Assembly (NCBI GenBank): GCA_949878425.1
Contig: CATLAL010000026.1
Coordinates: forward strand, 1 to 33,446
Reading direction: 5' to 3'
Source: an uncultured Oscillospiraceae bacterium
Lineage (GTDB): Bacteria; Bacillota; Clostridia; Oscillospirales; Oscillospiraceae
DNA length: 33,446 nt
Under the pieces are notes generated by a model. The model was not told where the DNA came from and did not search any database. It saw only the letters and a program-made list of their open reading frames with translations. This document shows positions 14,530-22,288 of this stretch, one piece after another. How positions within the stretch are numbered: position 1 is the first letter of the stretch; each line of letters opens with the position of its first letter. Made by a program: the position numbers and the translations under genes.

Positions 14530-17500
14530 CTAGCCTCCGATTACGATTTTGAAGCTGGCCTGGAGCCGCCGGAGCATCTCAATGTCGTTGTCCAGGTAGG
14601 TGGACGCGGCCCGGCTCAGGTCGTAGGCCATGCAGCTACCCTTGTCCGGGCACAGGGGCAAAACCACCGCCTCCCCCAGCCGGCTGAGGGTGAGGTTTCT
14701 GGCGTAGAGGGAGCGGTACTCCGTCTCCAGGGCCAGCAGGATGTCCCGGGCGTTCTCCAGGCAGGTCAGGCTCAGCCGGTAGGTGGACCCGTCGGCGCAG
14801 TCCTCGCTGAAGTCCGGGGCCGCGTAGGGGAAGATCCGGTTCACCGCCGGCTGGAGTCCGCCGGCCATGGGCTCGCTGCGGCGGACTGTATCCCCGCCGA
14901 TAAAGGGGTAGAGGGTGGACTCCACAAATCGCATGCGCAGGTTGGGCAGGTAGTAGACGCTGTCCACCGGGCAGCTGAGAATCTCCATGGTGTCCCGGCC
15001 CACGCCGGTGAGGTAGCCCACCAGCACCTGCCGCACCTGTGCGCCGCTGGCGGAGAGCAGGGGGGCGATGCGCCGGATGCGCTTGCCGTCGTGGAGCATG
15101 TCGTCCACCAGGATCACCGGCCGGTCAAAGGAGCGGATCATGCGCACCTGGTCCGGCAGGGGCGGGTAGAAGGGGTAGGACTCAATGGAGTAGGACGAGA
15201 GGTCCGGGGCGTAGACCTTGTCCGTGTGGAGGGTCTTGGTGACGGTGTTGGGCACCGCCACCCCCCGCAAGATCTTGCCGAAGGGCACGCAGATGCACTC
15301 CCCCAGAATACCGGCGGGCTGGGGGGGCACGCCGTTGCAGGCGGCGATCTTCCGCAAAAGCCGCTGGTAGATCACCCCGGCGGACATAGACAGCACCAGG
15401 CACCCGGGATAGAGCTCCGTGAGGGAGCGCTGGAGCCGCCGGTGGGCGCTGCCCACGGCGGAGAGCACGGCGGGGCTGGAGGCCAGGGGGGCCTTGATGG
15501 CGGTCTCCACGTTCCGGGTGAGCACGATGGGCCGGCGCATGTCCACCGCCAGCAGCTCCTGGTCCCCGGCATCTACCTGGGCGGTGACAAAGCCCTGGAG
15601 GCCCAGGATCTCCCTGACGCAGGGCGCCGGGGCGTCCGCAGGGCAGAAGAGGGCGTAGGCGTACTCCTGCCGGAGGGCCAGGGTGATTACCTCCGTCACC
15701 AGCAGCTGGCAGAGGTCCAGCTGGCTGGGGCCCTTGGGGACCCAGACGCCGCTGATCACCAGAGCCCGGCCCCCGGTCTGGGCCCGGACAAAGGCGGTCA
15801 GCTCCGCGCTGCCCAGGCGGGAGAAGAGCTGGTGGGAGTCCAGGCACCGGAAGCTGGCGAAGCCCAGGGCCTCCCCCTCCTCCCCCTGCCGCAGCACGAA
15901 GAGGTGGTCCCCCAGGCGGCGGAGGGTATCACACAGGCCGCCGGGGTCCGGGTGGGCGGAGAGGACGGTGCGCCGCAGCAGGGCCTCCGTCTCCTCCGCC
16001 AGCTCCAGCTGCCGCTGGAAGCACAGCTCCTCCAGGCGCAGCAGGGGCTTGTCCTGGGGCTCCCGGAGGTAGAGGCCGTAGCGGTAGATGAAGGCCTGGG
16101 CCACGGGGTCGATGAGGTTGGAAATGTCCCGCCCCTGGTCCACGGCGTCTCGGATGCGGGTGGAGCTGATATCCTCCAGGTGGGGGGGCAGCTTCAGCTC
16201 CGTCACCCGGCCGGTAATGACGCCGTAGTCCGCCTCCGCCTGGTCCCGGCGGAAGATGATGTGGTCAAAGCTGTGGATGGAGCCGGGAGCGGGGCTCTTG
16301 CGGTAGGAGGAGGCCCCGGCCACCACGTCGCTGCCCACCACGACGGCTACGCTCCGGCCCGGGAAAGCGGCCCGCAGGGCGGCCAGGTTGTCGTTGTTGG
16401 CGATGTTGACCGGGAAGTCCTCCGGAAAGACGTGGACATGGAAGGCGTCCGCCGTGGAGAGGACCGCCAGGCGGCGGCGGATCCGGTGGGGCTGGGTCTT
16501 TTTGGACCAGGAGAACTCGTCAATGGCCAGCAGCACCTCGTAGCCCATGTCCCGGATGGCCTGAACGATCCCCTTGTGGGAGAGGGTGAAGGGGTCGAAG
16601 GTGCCGGGGAAAAAGGCCACGGGCCGGGGCTCCTCAAAGCGGAAGCCGCCGTGGAGGATCTCCTCCTCGGTGATAAACCGATAGAGCCGGCCCAGCATGG
16701 CGGCCCGGTAGTAGAAGGTGAGCTCGTCCCCCTGGATCTCCCCCAGGAGGGAGAGGATCTTCTTCTGCGTCAGCAGGAAGGCCCGCCGCTTCTCATGGCG
16801 GCCCAGGATCTCGGAGCCGAACACATGGCGGCCCAGGACGAACAGCGCCTCCTGGCGCACCTCGGCCTGGATGCCTGCCAGGCCCTTGAGCAGCATGCCC
16901 AGCAGCTTCTCCCGGCGGCGGCGGTAGGTGTCGTCCTCCTCCGGGAAGCGGTCCCGGTAGGTGTCGTAGGCCTCATAGATCACGCCCACGGTGTCAAGGG
17001 ACAGGGACACCACCCTGCCGTTGGAGGAGCACAGCTTCTCCCCCAGGTCGTCTAGCAGCTCCTCCAGCAGCGCCGGGGGCAGCCACAGGCAGAACCGGCC
17101 CAGACAGCCGGGGATATATTTGGAGAACTCCAGCTGGTCGATCTCCAGGCCCCGGCACAGCTCCACCGCCACCTCATTGCGCTCCTCCGGCGTGAGCCGC
17201 GGGGCGATGGACAGCAGGGCCGCGCCGGCGGTCTGCCGCACCGCCACCTGGCCGCTGACCTTCACCAGGTTGGTCAGATGGGTGGCCACATGGAGCAGAT
17301 GGCCGCTGTCGCCCTGGGCGAAGTCAGTCAGGCGGCTGATGTTGATCTGTTTGATGATCCAGGGGGTAGCGGCCTTGAGGTTATCCAGGAAGATCTCCGA
17401 GATGGCCTCCTCCGTCAGCCGCTGCCGGGCGATGACGCTGCGGGATACGGCATCGTAGAGCTTGGCCGCCGAGCGGCGGCTCAGGGGCCGCTCCGGCGGC

Positions 17501-19302
17501 CAGGAGCGGGGCGCTCCGACCGCCAAATGCTCCGTAAGCAGCGCCGCCGCGGCCTGCACCGCCACATCCTCCCGGGAGAGGAGGGCCTGGGCGAAGGCGG
17601 CGAGGCCGCTGCGCTGGCGGCTCTCCAGCACCTCCGGGGGCAGGGCCGTGGCGGTCTCCAGCAGCTGGAAGGCCACCTCGTCCTCCAGCTGGGCGGGATG
17701 GCGGTAGTAGCGGCCAAGGGCCTTCAGGAACAGGCCCCGGCGCTCCGGGGCGCACTTGTCCAGGAGGGAATTGACCACCATTTTCAGCGTGTAGCCGATC
17801 CAGCGACGGTGCTGGGCCATGAGCTTGCGGTCAGGGAAAATGACTTTCTCCAGATAGAGCTTCCACTGGTCCAGGTCCAGGGCGGCCCGGCTGTCGGGGA
17901 CGTAGTCGGCGGGCTTTTCCTTCACGTAGCCGGCGTGGAACCGGGCGATAATCTCCCCCATCAGGGCGGCCGCCTGGCGGCGGATATCCCCCTCCCGGTG
18001 CATGAGCAGCTCATAGAGAAAGGCCAGGGTCTGGACCTTCTGGGAGGCGCTGAGATAGACGGAGTAGGACTCCAGCACCCCCAGATAGGCCCTCAGACGC
18101 CGCCAGTCCGTCTCCCCCCGGGCCAGCTCCAGAAGGCCGGCAAAGCTTCTCTGATCGGTCAGGCGGCTCATGAGGGCGATGTTGTGCTCCACCCCCAGAA
18201 GGCGCAGTGCCTCCATGACCTCCGGCGCCTCCATGAGGGCGCTGTCCCGCTGGGGGGCCGGCTCCCGCCGCCGGTCGGAGAGGGACACGTCCACCCCCAG
18301 GCCCTCCATGTAGCGCTCAAAGTCCCGCAGCTTGGCGTAGACAAAGGTGTAGCGGGTGTGCTTGACGCTGTCTACGTTGTCCAGCTTCTGGAGGATCACG
18401 TCAAAGGCCTCCGCCAGGGTGGAGATTTTCGTAATCTCCCGGCCGTCCGGTCCCCGCTCCTGCTTGACCCGGAAGTCGGCGTAGATGAGGATCAGGCTCT
18501 CTACGGACAGGTAGTCCAGCTCCAGATCCCAGACCGAGTGGTTGGCGGCCACGTAGCCGATATCCTCCATGTGCCGCCGGCGGAACCACTGGTCCGTGTA
18601 GTAGTAGTGGAGGTAGGGCACCCGCTCCCCGGCCCGGCAGCCGAACTTTCCAATGTCGTGGCCCGCCGCGCTGCCGGATACCAGGGCCAGATCCACCTCC
18701 GCGCCGGCCCGCTTCAAATCCCTGGCCACGCTGAGAGCCACATAGTGAACCCCGGCGATGTGCTCCAGGGTGCGCCAGGGGGTGGCCTCCAGCCCCAGGC
18801 GCATCATCTCGTAGAGGTACTCCCGGCGGTAGCTGCGCAGAAACTGCCGGTAGCTCTCCCGGTGGGCGCTGCCGGTCAGCTCCTCCTCCTCCAGCAGCTC
18901 CAGCTGCCACAGGGGGTCCCCGGGCAGCTTGGCGCGCTCCGTATCCAGCAGCACCTGGAGCAGGGAGAGGAAAAAGACGGCCCCGGCTCCGTGCTTCTCC
19001 CGCCGGGACTCAAAGTCCGGCTCCGGGAACATGGACTTGCGGGCAAAGTCGTAGGCAAAGGCCAGCCACCCCTCCTCCGGCTCCGGGGAGAGGCGGTCCA
19101 GCTCCTCCCGGCACAGCGCCAGAATACCGGCGCATTGCAGCCTGCCCTTGTCGTACAGGGGCGCGAAGCGCTGGAGATAGGCCTGGTCCTCCAGAAGCTC
19201 CGCCAGCATGGCCCGGTGGGGGGCCATATAGCGGACCGCGGGTTGGGTAGTCAGACGGCGCAGCAGACTGGCGCTCATCTGGCGGACGCGTTTCTTGTTC
19301 AC
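14530..19302 (-). CDS. Giant HD hydrolase / nucleotidyltransferase / phosphoribosyltransferase-like fusion
   Basis: A 1590-aa protein from a GTG at 19302, placed 7 nt after AAGGAGGG; the frame extends to 19503 but that part translates a repeat. Domains in order: an HD hydrolase at ~175-330 (H181, H215-D216 in SAAGHDIGKF, H255 in AANHSVWD, D276); a long alpha-helical stretch at ~360-880 resembling HEAT/ARM repeats; a nucleotidyltransferase at ~893-1080 with FFPGTFDPFTLSHKG (Thr and His as in CoaD) and DISSTRIR (1044-1051); a possible degenerate GNAT fold at ~1095-1250; and a phosphoribosyltransferase-like domain at ~1270-1500 with the PRPP loop PVILVDDMLHDGKR (1395-1408). First gene of the operon and probably cytoplasmic. 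The substrate is unknown; base plus PRPP, then adenylylation to a dinucleotide, is the inferred chemistry. Confidence 0.85.
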   Translation of the reverse strand: MNKKRVRQMSASLLRRLTTQPAVRYMAPHRAMLAELLEDQAYLQRFAPLYDKGRLQCAGILALCREELDRLSPEPEEGWLAFAYDFARKSMFPEPDFESRREKHGAGAVFFLSLLQVLLDTERAKLPGDPLWQLELLEEEELTGSAHRESYRQFLRSYRREYLYEMMRLGLEATPWRTLEHIAGVHYVALSVARDLKRAGAEVDLALVSGSAAGHDIGKFGCRAGERVPYLHYYYTDQWFRRRHMEDIGYVAANHSVWDLELDYLSVESLILIYADFRVKQERGPDGREITKISTLAEAFDVILQKLDNVDSVKHTRYTFVYAKLRDFERYMEGLGVDVSLSDRRREPAPQRDSALMEAPEVMEALRLLGVEHNIALMSRLTDQRSFAGLLELARGETDWRRLRAYLGVLESYSVYLSASQKVQTLAFLYELLMHREGDIRRQAAALMGEIIARFHAGYVKEKPADYVPDSRAALDLDQWKLYLEKVIFPDRKLMAQHRRWIGYTLKMVVNSLLDKCAPERRGLFLKALGRYYRHPAQLEDEVAFQLLETATALPPEVLESRQRSGLAAFAQALLSREDVAVQAAAALLTEHLAVGAPRSWPPERPLSRRSAAKLYDAVSRSVIARQRLTEEAISEIFLDNLKAATPWIIKQINISRLTDFAQGDSGHLLHVATHLTNLVKVSGQVAVRQTAGAALLSIAPRLTPEERNEVAVELCRGLEIDQLEFSKYIPGCLGRFCLWLPPALLEELLDDLGEKLCSSNGRVVSLSLDTVGVIYEAYDTYRDRFPEEDDTYRRRREKLLGMLLKGLAGIQAEVRQEALFVLGRHVFGSEILGRHEKRRAFLLTQKKILSLLGEIQGDELTFYYRAAMLGRLYRFITEEEILHGGFRFEEPRPVAFFPGTFDPFTLSHKGIVQAIRDMGYEVLLAIDEFSWSKKTQPHRIRRRLAVLSTADAFHVHVFPEDFPVNIANNDNLAALRAAFPGRSVAVVVGSDVVAGASSYRKSPAPGSIHSFDHIIFRRDQAEADYGVITGRVTELKLPPHLEDISSTRIRDAVDQGRDISNLIDPVAQAFIYRYGLYLREPQDKPLLRLEELCFQRQLELAEETEALLRRTVLSAHPDPGGLCDTLRRLGDHLFVLRQGEEGEALGFASFRCLDSHQLFSRLGSAELTAFVRAQTGGRALVISGVWVPKGPSQLDLCQLLVTEVITLALRQEYAYALFCPADAPAPCVREILGLQGFVTAQVDAGDQELLAVDMRRPIVLTRNVETAIKAPLASSPAVLSAVGSAHRRLQRSLTELYPGCLVLSMSAGVIYQRLLRKIAACNGVPPQPAGILGECICVPFGKILRGVAVPNTVTKTLHTDKVYAPDLSSYSIESYPFYPPLPDQVRMIRSFDRPVILVDDMLHDGKRIRRIAPLLSASGAQVRQVLVGYLTGVGRDTMEILSCPVDSVYYLPNLRMRFVESTLYPFIGGDTVRRSEPMAGGLQPAVNRIFPYAAPDFSEDCADGSTYRLSLTCLENARDILLALETEYRSLYARNLTLSRLGEAVVLPLCPDKGSCMAYDLSRAASTYLDNDIEMLRRLQASFKIVIGG

Positions 19303-19326
19303 GGCGCTCCCTCCTTTTTCTCCTTC

Positions 19327-19355
19327 ATTATGCACCAAATTCCGCCGGCGCGCAA
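19327..19355 (-). promoter_or_regulatory. Possible promoter of the three-gene operon
   Basis: Minus strand: TTGCGC (19355-19350), 17-nt spacer, CATAAT (19332-19327), about 25 nt before the GTG start and 10 nt before the ribosome site. Each hexamer matches the consensus at 4 or 5 of 6 positions. The leader would be very short. No operator dyad is evident. Confidence 0.5.
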
Positions 19356-19370
19356 GGTGGAAAACACGGG

Positions 19371-19406
19371 GGCATACATTCTTTTTCTTTGTGAACAAAG
19401 AAAAAG
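19371..19406 (+). repeat. GGCATACA palindromic repeat (half copy)
   Basis: GGCATACA followed by TT and a perfect 12-bp dyad (CTTTTTCTTTGT, 19381-19392, with ACAAAGAAAAAG, 19395-19406). It is nearly identical to the left end of the element at 4899-5085, but what follows is a broken WG-repeat gene instead of the element's interior, so this is a truncated or single-end copy. Confidence 0.75.
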
Positions 19407-19423
19407 CGTCGCTTCGCGAGCCC

Positions 19424-19630
19424 GTGGCTCCGGTGAAAAATTTTGACGGCAAGTGGGGCTTTGTGGACACCACCGGCGCAGAGATCGTGCCCTGCAAGCT
19501 CAACTGGATAGAATATACCGAAGAGCCGGGGATTTTCGTGGTGAATCATTTTAACGGCGAAAACAGAACGGCGAGTTTTATATTGAAAATGGACAGTCGG
19601 AAAAAGGAGTCCGGCTGTCCATTTTCATAA
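19424..19630 (+). pseudogene. WG-repeat protein remnant
   Basis: In-frame coding resumes right after the palindromic repeat: PVAPVKNFDGKWGFVDTTG continuing into AEIVPCKLNWIEYTE, one clear WG beta-propeller repeat (GKWGFVD, then an [E]IVPC[K] element). The frame ends at the TAA of 19628-19630. Intact WG-repeat proteins have many such units and usually a secretion signal; here there is one repeat, no start codon and no ribosome site, so it is the broken end of a lost gene. The break coincides with the repeat. Confidence 0.6.
19586..19625 (+). terminator. Terminator of the former WG-repeat gene
   Basis: Stem AAAATGGACAG (19586-19596) with CTGTCCATTTT (19615-19625), ending in T4. It overlaps the last codons of the WG-repeat remnant. 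Confidence 0.7.
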
Positions 19631-19665
19631 AAGCAGGGGGCAGGACCCCAGAAAGGAGGCTCTAT

Positions 19666-20016
19666 ATGGGCGAGGAAAAGGTTTTCGAGGTAAACAGCAG
19701 CTATACGCTGGGCTGGCCCTTGTTTGAACTGGCCTGCGCCGCTGTCAGCCGATTATCTGAAAAGCAGCTACTGCTGATTCTTTTCGCGCTGCTGATTTAT
19801 TTCGCTGTCTTCCTGCGCTCCTTGCAAAAACTCCCCCTTTCGCCCTTGCATTTTCTGAAATTTGGAGTATCATATAGGCGATCATATTTTAAAGAGAGGC
19901 GCGATTTCTATGACAAAGGTAAACGTAATCTCCGGCTTTTTAGGCGCTGGCAAGACCACGCTCATCAAAAAACTGCTGGACGAGGCCCTGAAGGGCGAGA
20001 AGCTGGTGCTCATTGA
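19666..20016 (+). CDS. Doubtful small membrane ORF or gene remnant
   Basis: The ATG at 19666 follows an excellent site (GAAAGGAGG) and opens a frame with one strong hydrophobic segment (LLLILFALLIYFAVFL, ~residues 36-51). After ~65 residues the composition turns very basic, and the frame then runs 107 nt into the CobW-like gene, whose promoter also lies inside it. That suggests only the first part was once a gene and the stop codon has been lost, or that this is a relic like the WG fragment. It matches no family I know. Confidence 0.3.
   Translation: MGEEKVFEVNSSYTLGWPLFELACAAVSRLSEKQLLLILFALLIYFAVFLRSLQKLPLSPLHFLKFGVSYRRSYFKERRDFYDKGKRNLRLFRRWQDHAHQKTAGRGPEGREAGAH
19846..19873 (+). promoter_or_regulatory. 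Promoter of the COG0523 gene pair
   Basis: TTGCAT (19846-19851), 16-nt spacer, TATCAT (19868-19873); the ATG follows 37 nt later. This AT-rich patch stands out from its surroundings. I see no Zur-type palindrome, which one might expect for a zinc-linked gene. Confidence 0.6.
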
Positions 20017-21001
20017 GAACGAGTTTGGCGAGATCGGCATTGACGGCGGCTTTCTGAAGGACGCGGGCATTGAGATTTCGGAGATGAACTCCGGGTGCAT
20101 CTGTTGCTCCCTGGTGGGGGACTTCGGCGAGGCCCTGAAAAAGGTGATGGACCAGTTCCACCCGGACCGCATCCTCATCGAGCCCTCCGGCGTGGGCAAG
20201 CTCTCCGACGTGATCCGGGCGGTCCAGGGCGTGGCGGAGGCGGTGCCGGAGATGGTTCTGGGCTGTGCCGTCACGGTGGCCGACGCCGCCAAGTGCAGGG
20301 TCTACCTGAAGAACTTCGGCGAATTCTACGCCAACCAGGTCCAGTACGCCGGGGCCATTATCCTCAGCCGCACCCAGAAGCTCTCCGCCGGGAAGCTGGA
20401 GGAGGCGGTTGCCCTGCTGCGGGAGAAGAACGCCGCGGCCCCCATTGTCACTACCCCCTGGGACGACCTCACCGGGGCGCAGCTCCTCTCCGCCATGGAG
20501 AACGGCAACACTCTGGCCCAGGAGCTGCTGGACCAGGAGGAGGTCTGCCCCGTCTGCGGAGAGCACCACCACGACCACGACTGCGGCTGCCACGGGCACC
20601 ACCACGAGCATGACCACAATCACGAGTATGACCATGACCATGAGCATGAGCATGAGCATGACCATGAGCATGAGCACGAGCATGAGCACCATCATGACCA
20701 CCGCCATCACCACCACGGCCACGACGCGGACGAGGTCTTTGCCAGCTGGGGGGTGGAGACCACCCGCGCCTTTACGGAGGAGCGGCTGGAGCGGATACTG
20801 ACCGCCCTGGACGGCGGGCAGTACGGGGCCGTGCTCCGGGCCAAGGGCATCGTCCCCGGGGAGGGGGGCGGCTGGCTCCACTTTGACTACGTGCCTGAGG
20901 AGCACCAGATCCGCACCGGCCCCGCCGACTACACCGGCCGGCTGTGCGTCATCGGCGGCAAGCTGGACGAGGCGGGGCTGAAGGCCCTCTTCGAGGTGTA
21001 A
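19910..21001 (+). CDS. COG0523 (CobW/YjiA-like) metallochaperone GTPase with His-rich loop
   Basis: A 363-aa G3E-family GTPase. Walker A is GFLGAGKT (residues 9-16), ENEFGEIGID follows (switch I region), and the metal-binding CXCC motif is SGCICCSL (62-69). At the usual NKxD guanine-specificity site the protein has LSRTQ (152-156), so base recognition differs from standard G3E members. Residues ~213-272 form a loop with CPVC and about 30 His alternating with Asp and Glu, surely a metal-binding or storage segment. A CobW_C domain closes the protein (~276-363). The family delivers metals (zinc is best supported) to target proteins. Start chosen at MTKVNVISGF, after AAAGAGAGG. The second GTPase begins 3 nt downstream. 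Confidence 0.92.
   Translation: MTKVNVISGFLGAGKTTLIKKLLDEALKGEKLVLIENEFGEIGIDGGFLKDAGIEISEMNSGCICCSLVGDFGEALKKVMDQFHPDRILIEPSGVGKLSDVIRAVQGVAEAVPEMVLGCAVTVADAAKCRVYLKNFGEFYANQVQYAGAIILSRTQKLSAGKLEEAVALLREKNAAAPIVTTPWDDLTGAQLLSAMENGNTLAQELLDQEEVCPVCGEHHHDHDCGCHGHHHEHDHNHEYDHDHEHEHEHDHEHEHEHEHHHDHRHHHHGHDADEVFASWGVETTRAFTEERLERILTALDGGQYGAVLRAKGIVPGEGGGWLHFDYVPEEHQIRTGPADYTGRLCVIGGKLDEAGLKALFEV
20606..20700 (+). repeat. Degenerate 6-bp tandem repeat coding for the His-rich loop
   Basis: Repeats of CATGAG/CATGAC/CACGAG encode alternating His-Glu and His-Asp. Because the unit is 6 bp, slippage would add or remove dipeptides without a frameshift, so the length of the metal-binding loop could vary between strains. 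Confidence 0.85.
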
Positions 21002-21004
21002 GGC

Positions 21005-21940
21005 ATGGACAACGTGACCCCGGTCTACCTCATCGCCGGGTTTCTGGACAGCGGCAAGACCACCTTTATCAACGGCATCCTCTCCGACGGCTTCGCCCTG
21101 GAGGACCGGACCCTGCTTCTGCGGTGCGAGGAGGGGGAGGAGGACTACGACCCCAAGGTACTGCGAAACGTGACGGTGGTGACGGTGGAGGACCAGGAGG
21201 CTTTGACGCCGGAGTTCCTCCTGGCCCAGCAGCGGAAGTGCCGGGCCGCCCAGGTTCTGGTGGAGTTCAACGGCATGTGGCAGATACAGGATTTCTACGT
21301 CAACTCCATGCCCCAGAGCTGGGCCCTGTACCAGATCATCGCCGCCGTGGAGGGCCCCACCCTTGAGATGTACGCCAAGAACATGGCCTCCCTCATGATG
21401 GAGAAGCTGCGCAACGCGGATATGATCGTCATCAACCGCTGCACAGAGGAGCTGTGCGCCTCTCTGCGCCAGAAGAATCTGCGCCTGGTGAACCGCCGGG
21501 CGGACATTTTCCTGGAAAAGACCGACGGCGCCAGCGAGGACTATATGGACGGCACGGTCTCCGCCTTTCCGCTGGACCAGCCGGTGATCAAAATCTCCGA
21601 CGAGGACTACGGCCTCTGGTACGTGGAGATCATGGACAACCCCCAGATGTACGCGGGGAAAACGGTGGAGTTCCAGGCCATCATGTGCAAGCCCCCCCAG
21701 TACGGCGGGTATTTCACCCCGGGCCGCTTCGCCATGGTCTGCTGCGCGGAGGACATGAGCTTCCTGGCCCTGCCCTGCACGGGCTATGACGTGAGCAAAA
21801 TTCCGGAGCGGGCCTGGGTCCGGGTGGCCGCCCAGGTCCAGGTGGAGCACTGGGACCCCTACGAGGGGGAGGGCCCGGTCCTCCACGTGACGGAGGTGGC
21901 CCCCTGTGAGAAGCCGGCGGAGGAGGTCGTCCAGATGTGA
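21005..21940 (+). CDS. COG0523-like GTPase fused to a DUF1980/TIGR03943-like domain
   Basis: A 311-aa protein. The N-terminal ~190 residues are a CobW-like GTPase with Walker A GFLDSGKT (12-19), but the CXCC motif is missing: the equivalent region reads RCEEGEEDYD (40-49). The NKxD site is NRCT (144-147). The C-terminal ~115 residues (from KISDEDYGLWYVEIM) resemble the soluble domain of TIGR03943/YcgQ proteins: YFTPGRFAMVCCAEDM with its Cys pair, then WVRVAAQVQVE. In other Firmicutes the latter domain is carried by a membrane protein paired with a YcgR-type permease and linked to metal supply. Together with the upstream GTPase this suggests a metal-transfer pair (inference). Confidence 0.82.
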   Translation: MDNVTPVYLIAGFLDSGKTTFINGILSDGFALEDRTLLLRCEEGEEDYDPKVLRNVTVVTVEDQEALTPEFLLAQQRKCRAAQVLVEFNGMWQIQDFYVNSMPQSWALYQIIAAVEGPTLEMYAKNMASLMMEKLRNADMIVINRCTEELCASLRQKNLRLVNRRADIFLEKTDGASEDYMDGTVSAFPLDQPVIKISDEDYGLWYVEIMDNPQMYAGKTVEFQAIMCKPPQYGGYFTPGRFAMVCCAEDMSFLALPCTGYDVSKIPERAWVRVAAQVQVEHWDPYEGEGPVLHVTEVAPCEKPAEEVVQM

Positions 21941-21962
21941 CGGCTCCGGCTCTCCTTCGCGA

Positions 21963-22132
21963 AAATATTACTTCCCAATCGAAAGGCCGGAAGTAATATT
22001 TGCCATGTTTTGCGGTTGCCGCTGTTTACGGCGGCGAGCAAAACGGCTTGAATCAAATGTATTGTTTCCGAGCTTATAGCTCGGAAACAATACCAGCGAC
22101 CGGGGCGCCTGCTTTGCAGGCGCCCCGGTCGC
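21963..22132. repeat. Cluster of four consecutive perfect hairpins
   Basis: H1: AAATATTACTTCC/GGAAGTAATATTT (21963-22001, 13 bp). H2: GTTTTGC/GCAAAAC with flanking GCC/GGC and inner GCCGC/GCGGC (22002-22047). H3: TATTGTTTCCGAGC/GCTCGGAAACAATA (22060-22092, 14 bp). H4: GCGACCGGGGCGCCTGC/GCAGGCGCCCCGGTCGC (22096-22132, 17 bp). H1 or H4 may end the GTPase transcript, but neither has a good T-run. No gene is visible here. Confidence 0.7.
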
Positions 22133-22150
22133 GCTGTGTGTCAAAAAACC

Positions 22151-22260
22151 AGGGTCTGTTCACATAAGAGAAATGAGGGGATTTTCGAGCAAATTTTTAA
22201 CGCGGCAGACGGCAAAATTGGCCGAAAAGGCCCGCGTTTCGCCTTATGTGAACAGGCCCT
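22151..22260. mobile_element. 110-bp MITE-like element
   Basis: Terminal inverted repeats AGGGTCTGTTCACATAAG (22151-22168) and CTTATGTGAACAGGCCCT (22243-22260) match at 17 of 18 positions. The inside has a second pair (AACGCGG/CCGCGTT) and no gene. The ends look like those of IS5-type elements, from memory. I see no clear target duplication in the flanks, so insertion is not proven. Confidence 0.6.
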
Positions 22261-22288
22261 AGTATGCAATTAGGGAATACGGGGGGAG

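Noticed and set aside
14503..17055. 850-codon open frame on the plus strand, and another at 17278-19446
   Set aside because: Both are antisense shadows of the 1590-aa gene, which has recognisable motifs throughout; the shadows have none and lack ribosome sites.
19303..19503. N-terminal extension of the 1590-aa protein to 19503
   Set aside because: The extra 67 codons translate the palindromic repeat and the antisense of the WG fragment; the GTG at 19302 has an excellent ribosome site.
20606..20700. CRISPR-like or satellite array
   Set aside because: The short periodic units are coding (His-Glu/His-Asp) and in frame with a conserved GTPase; there are no spacers.
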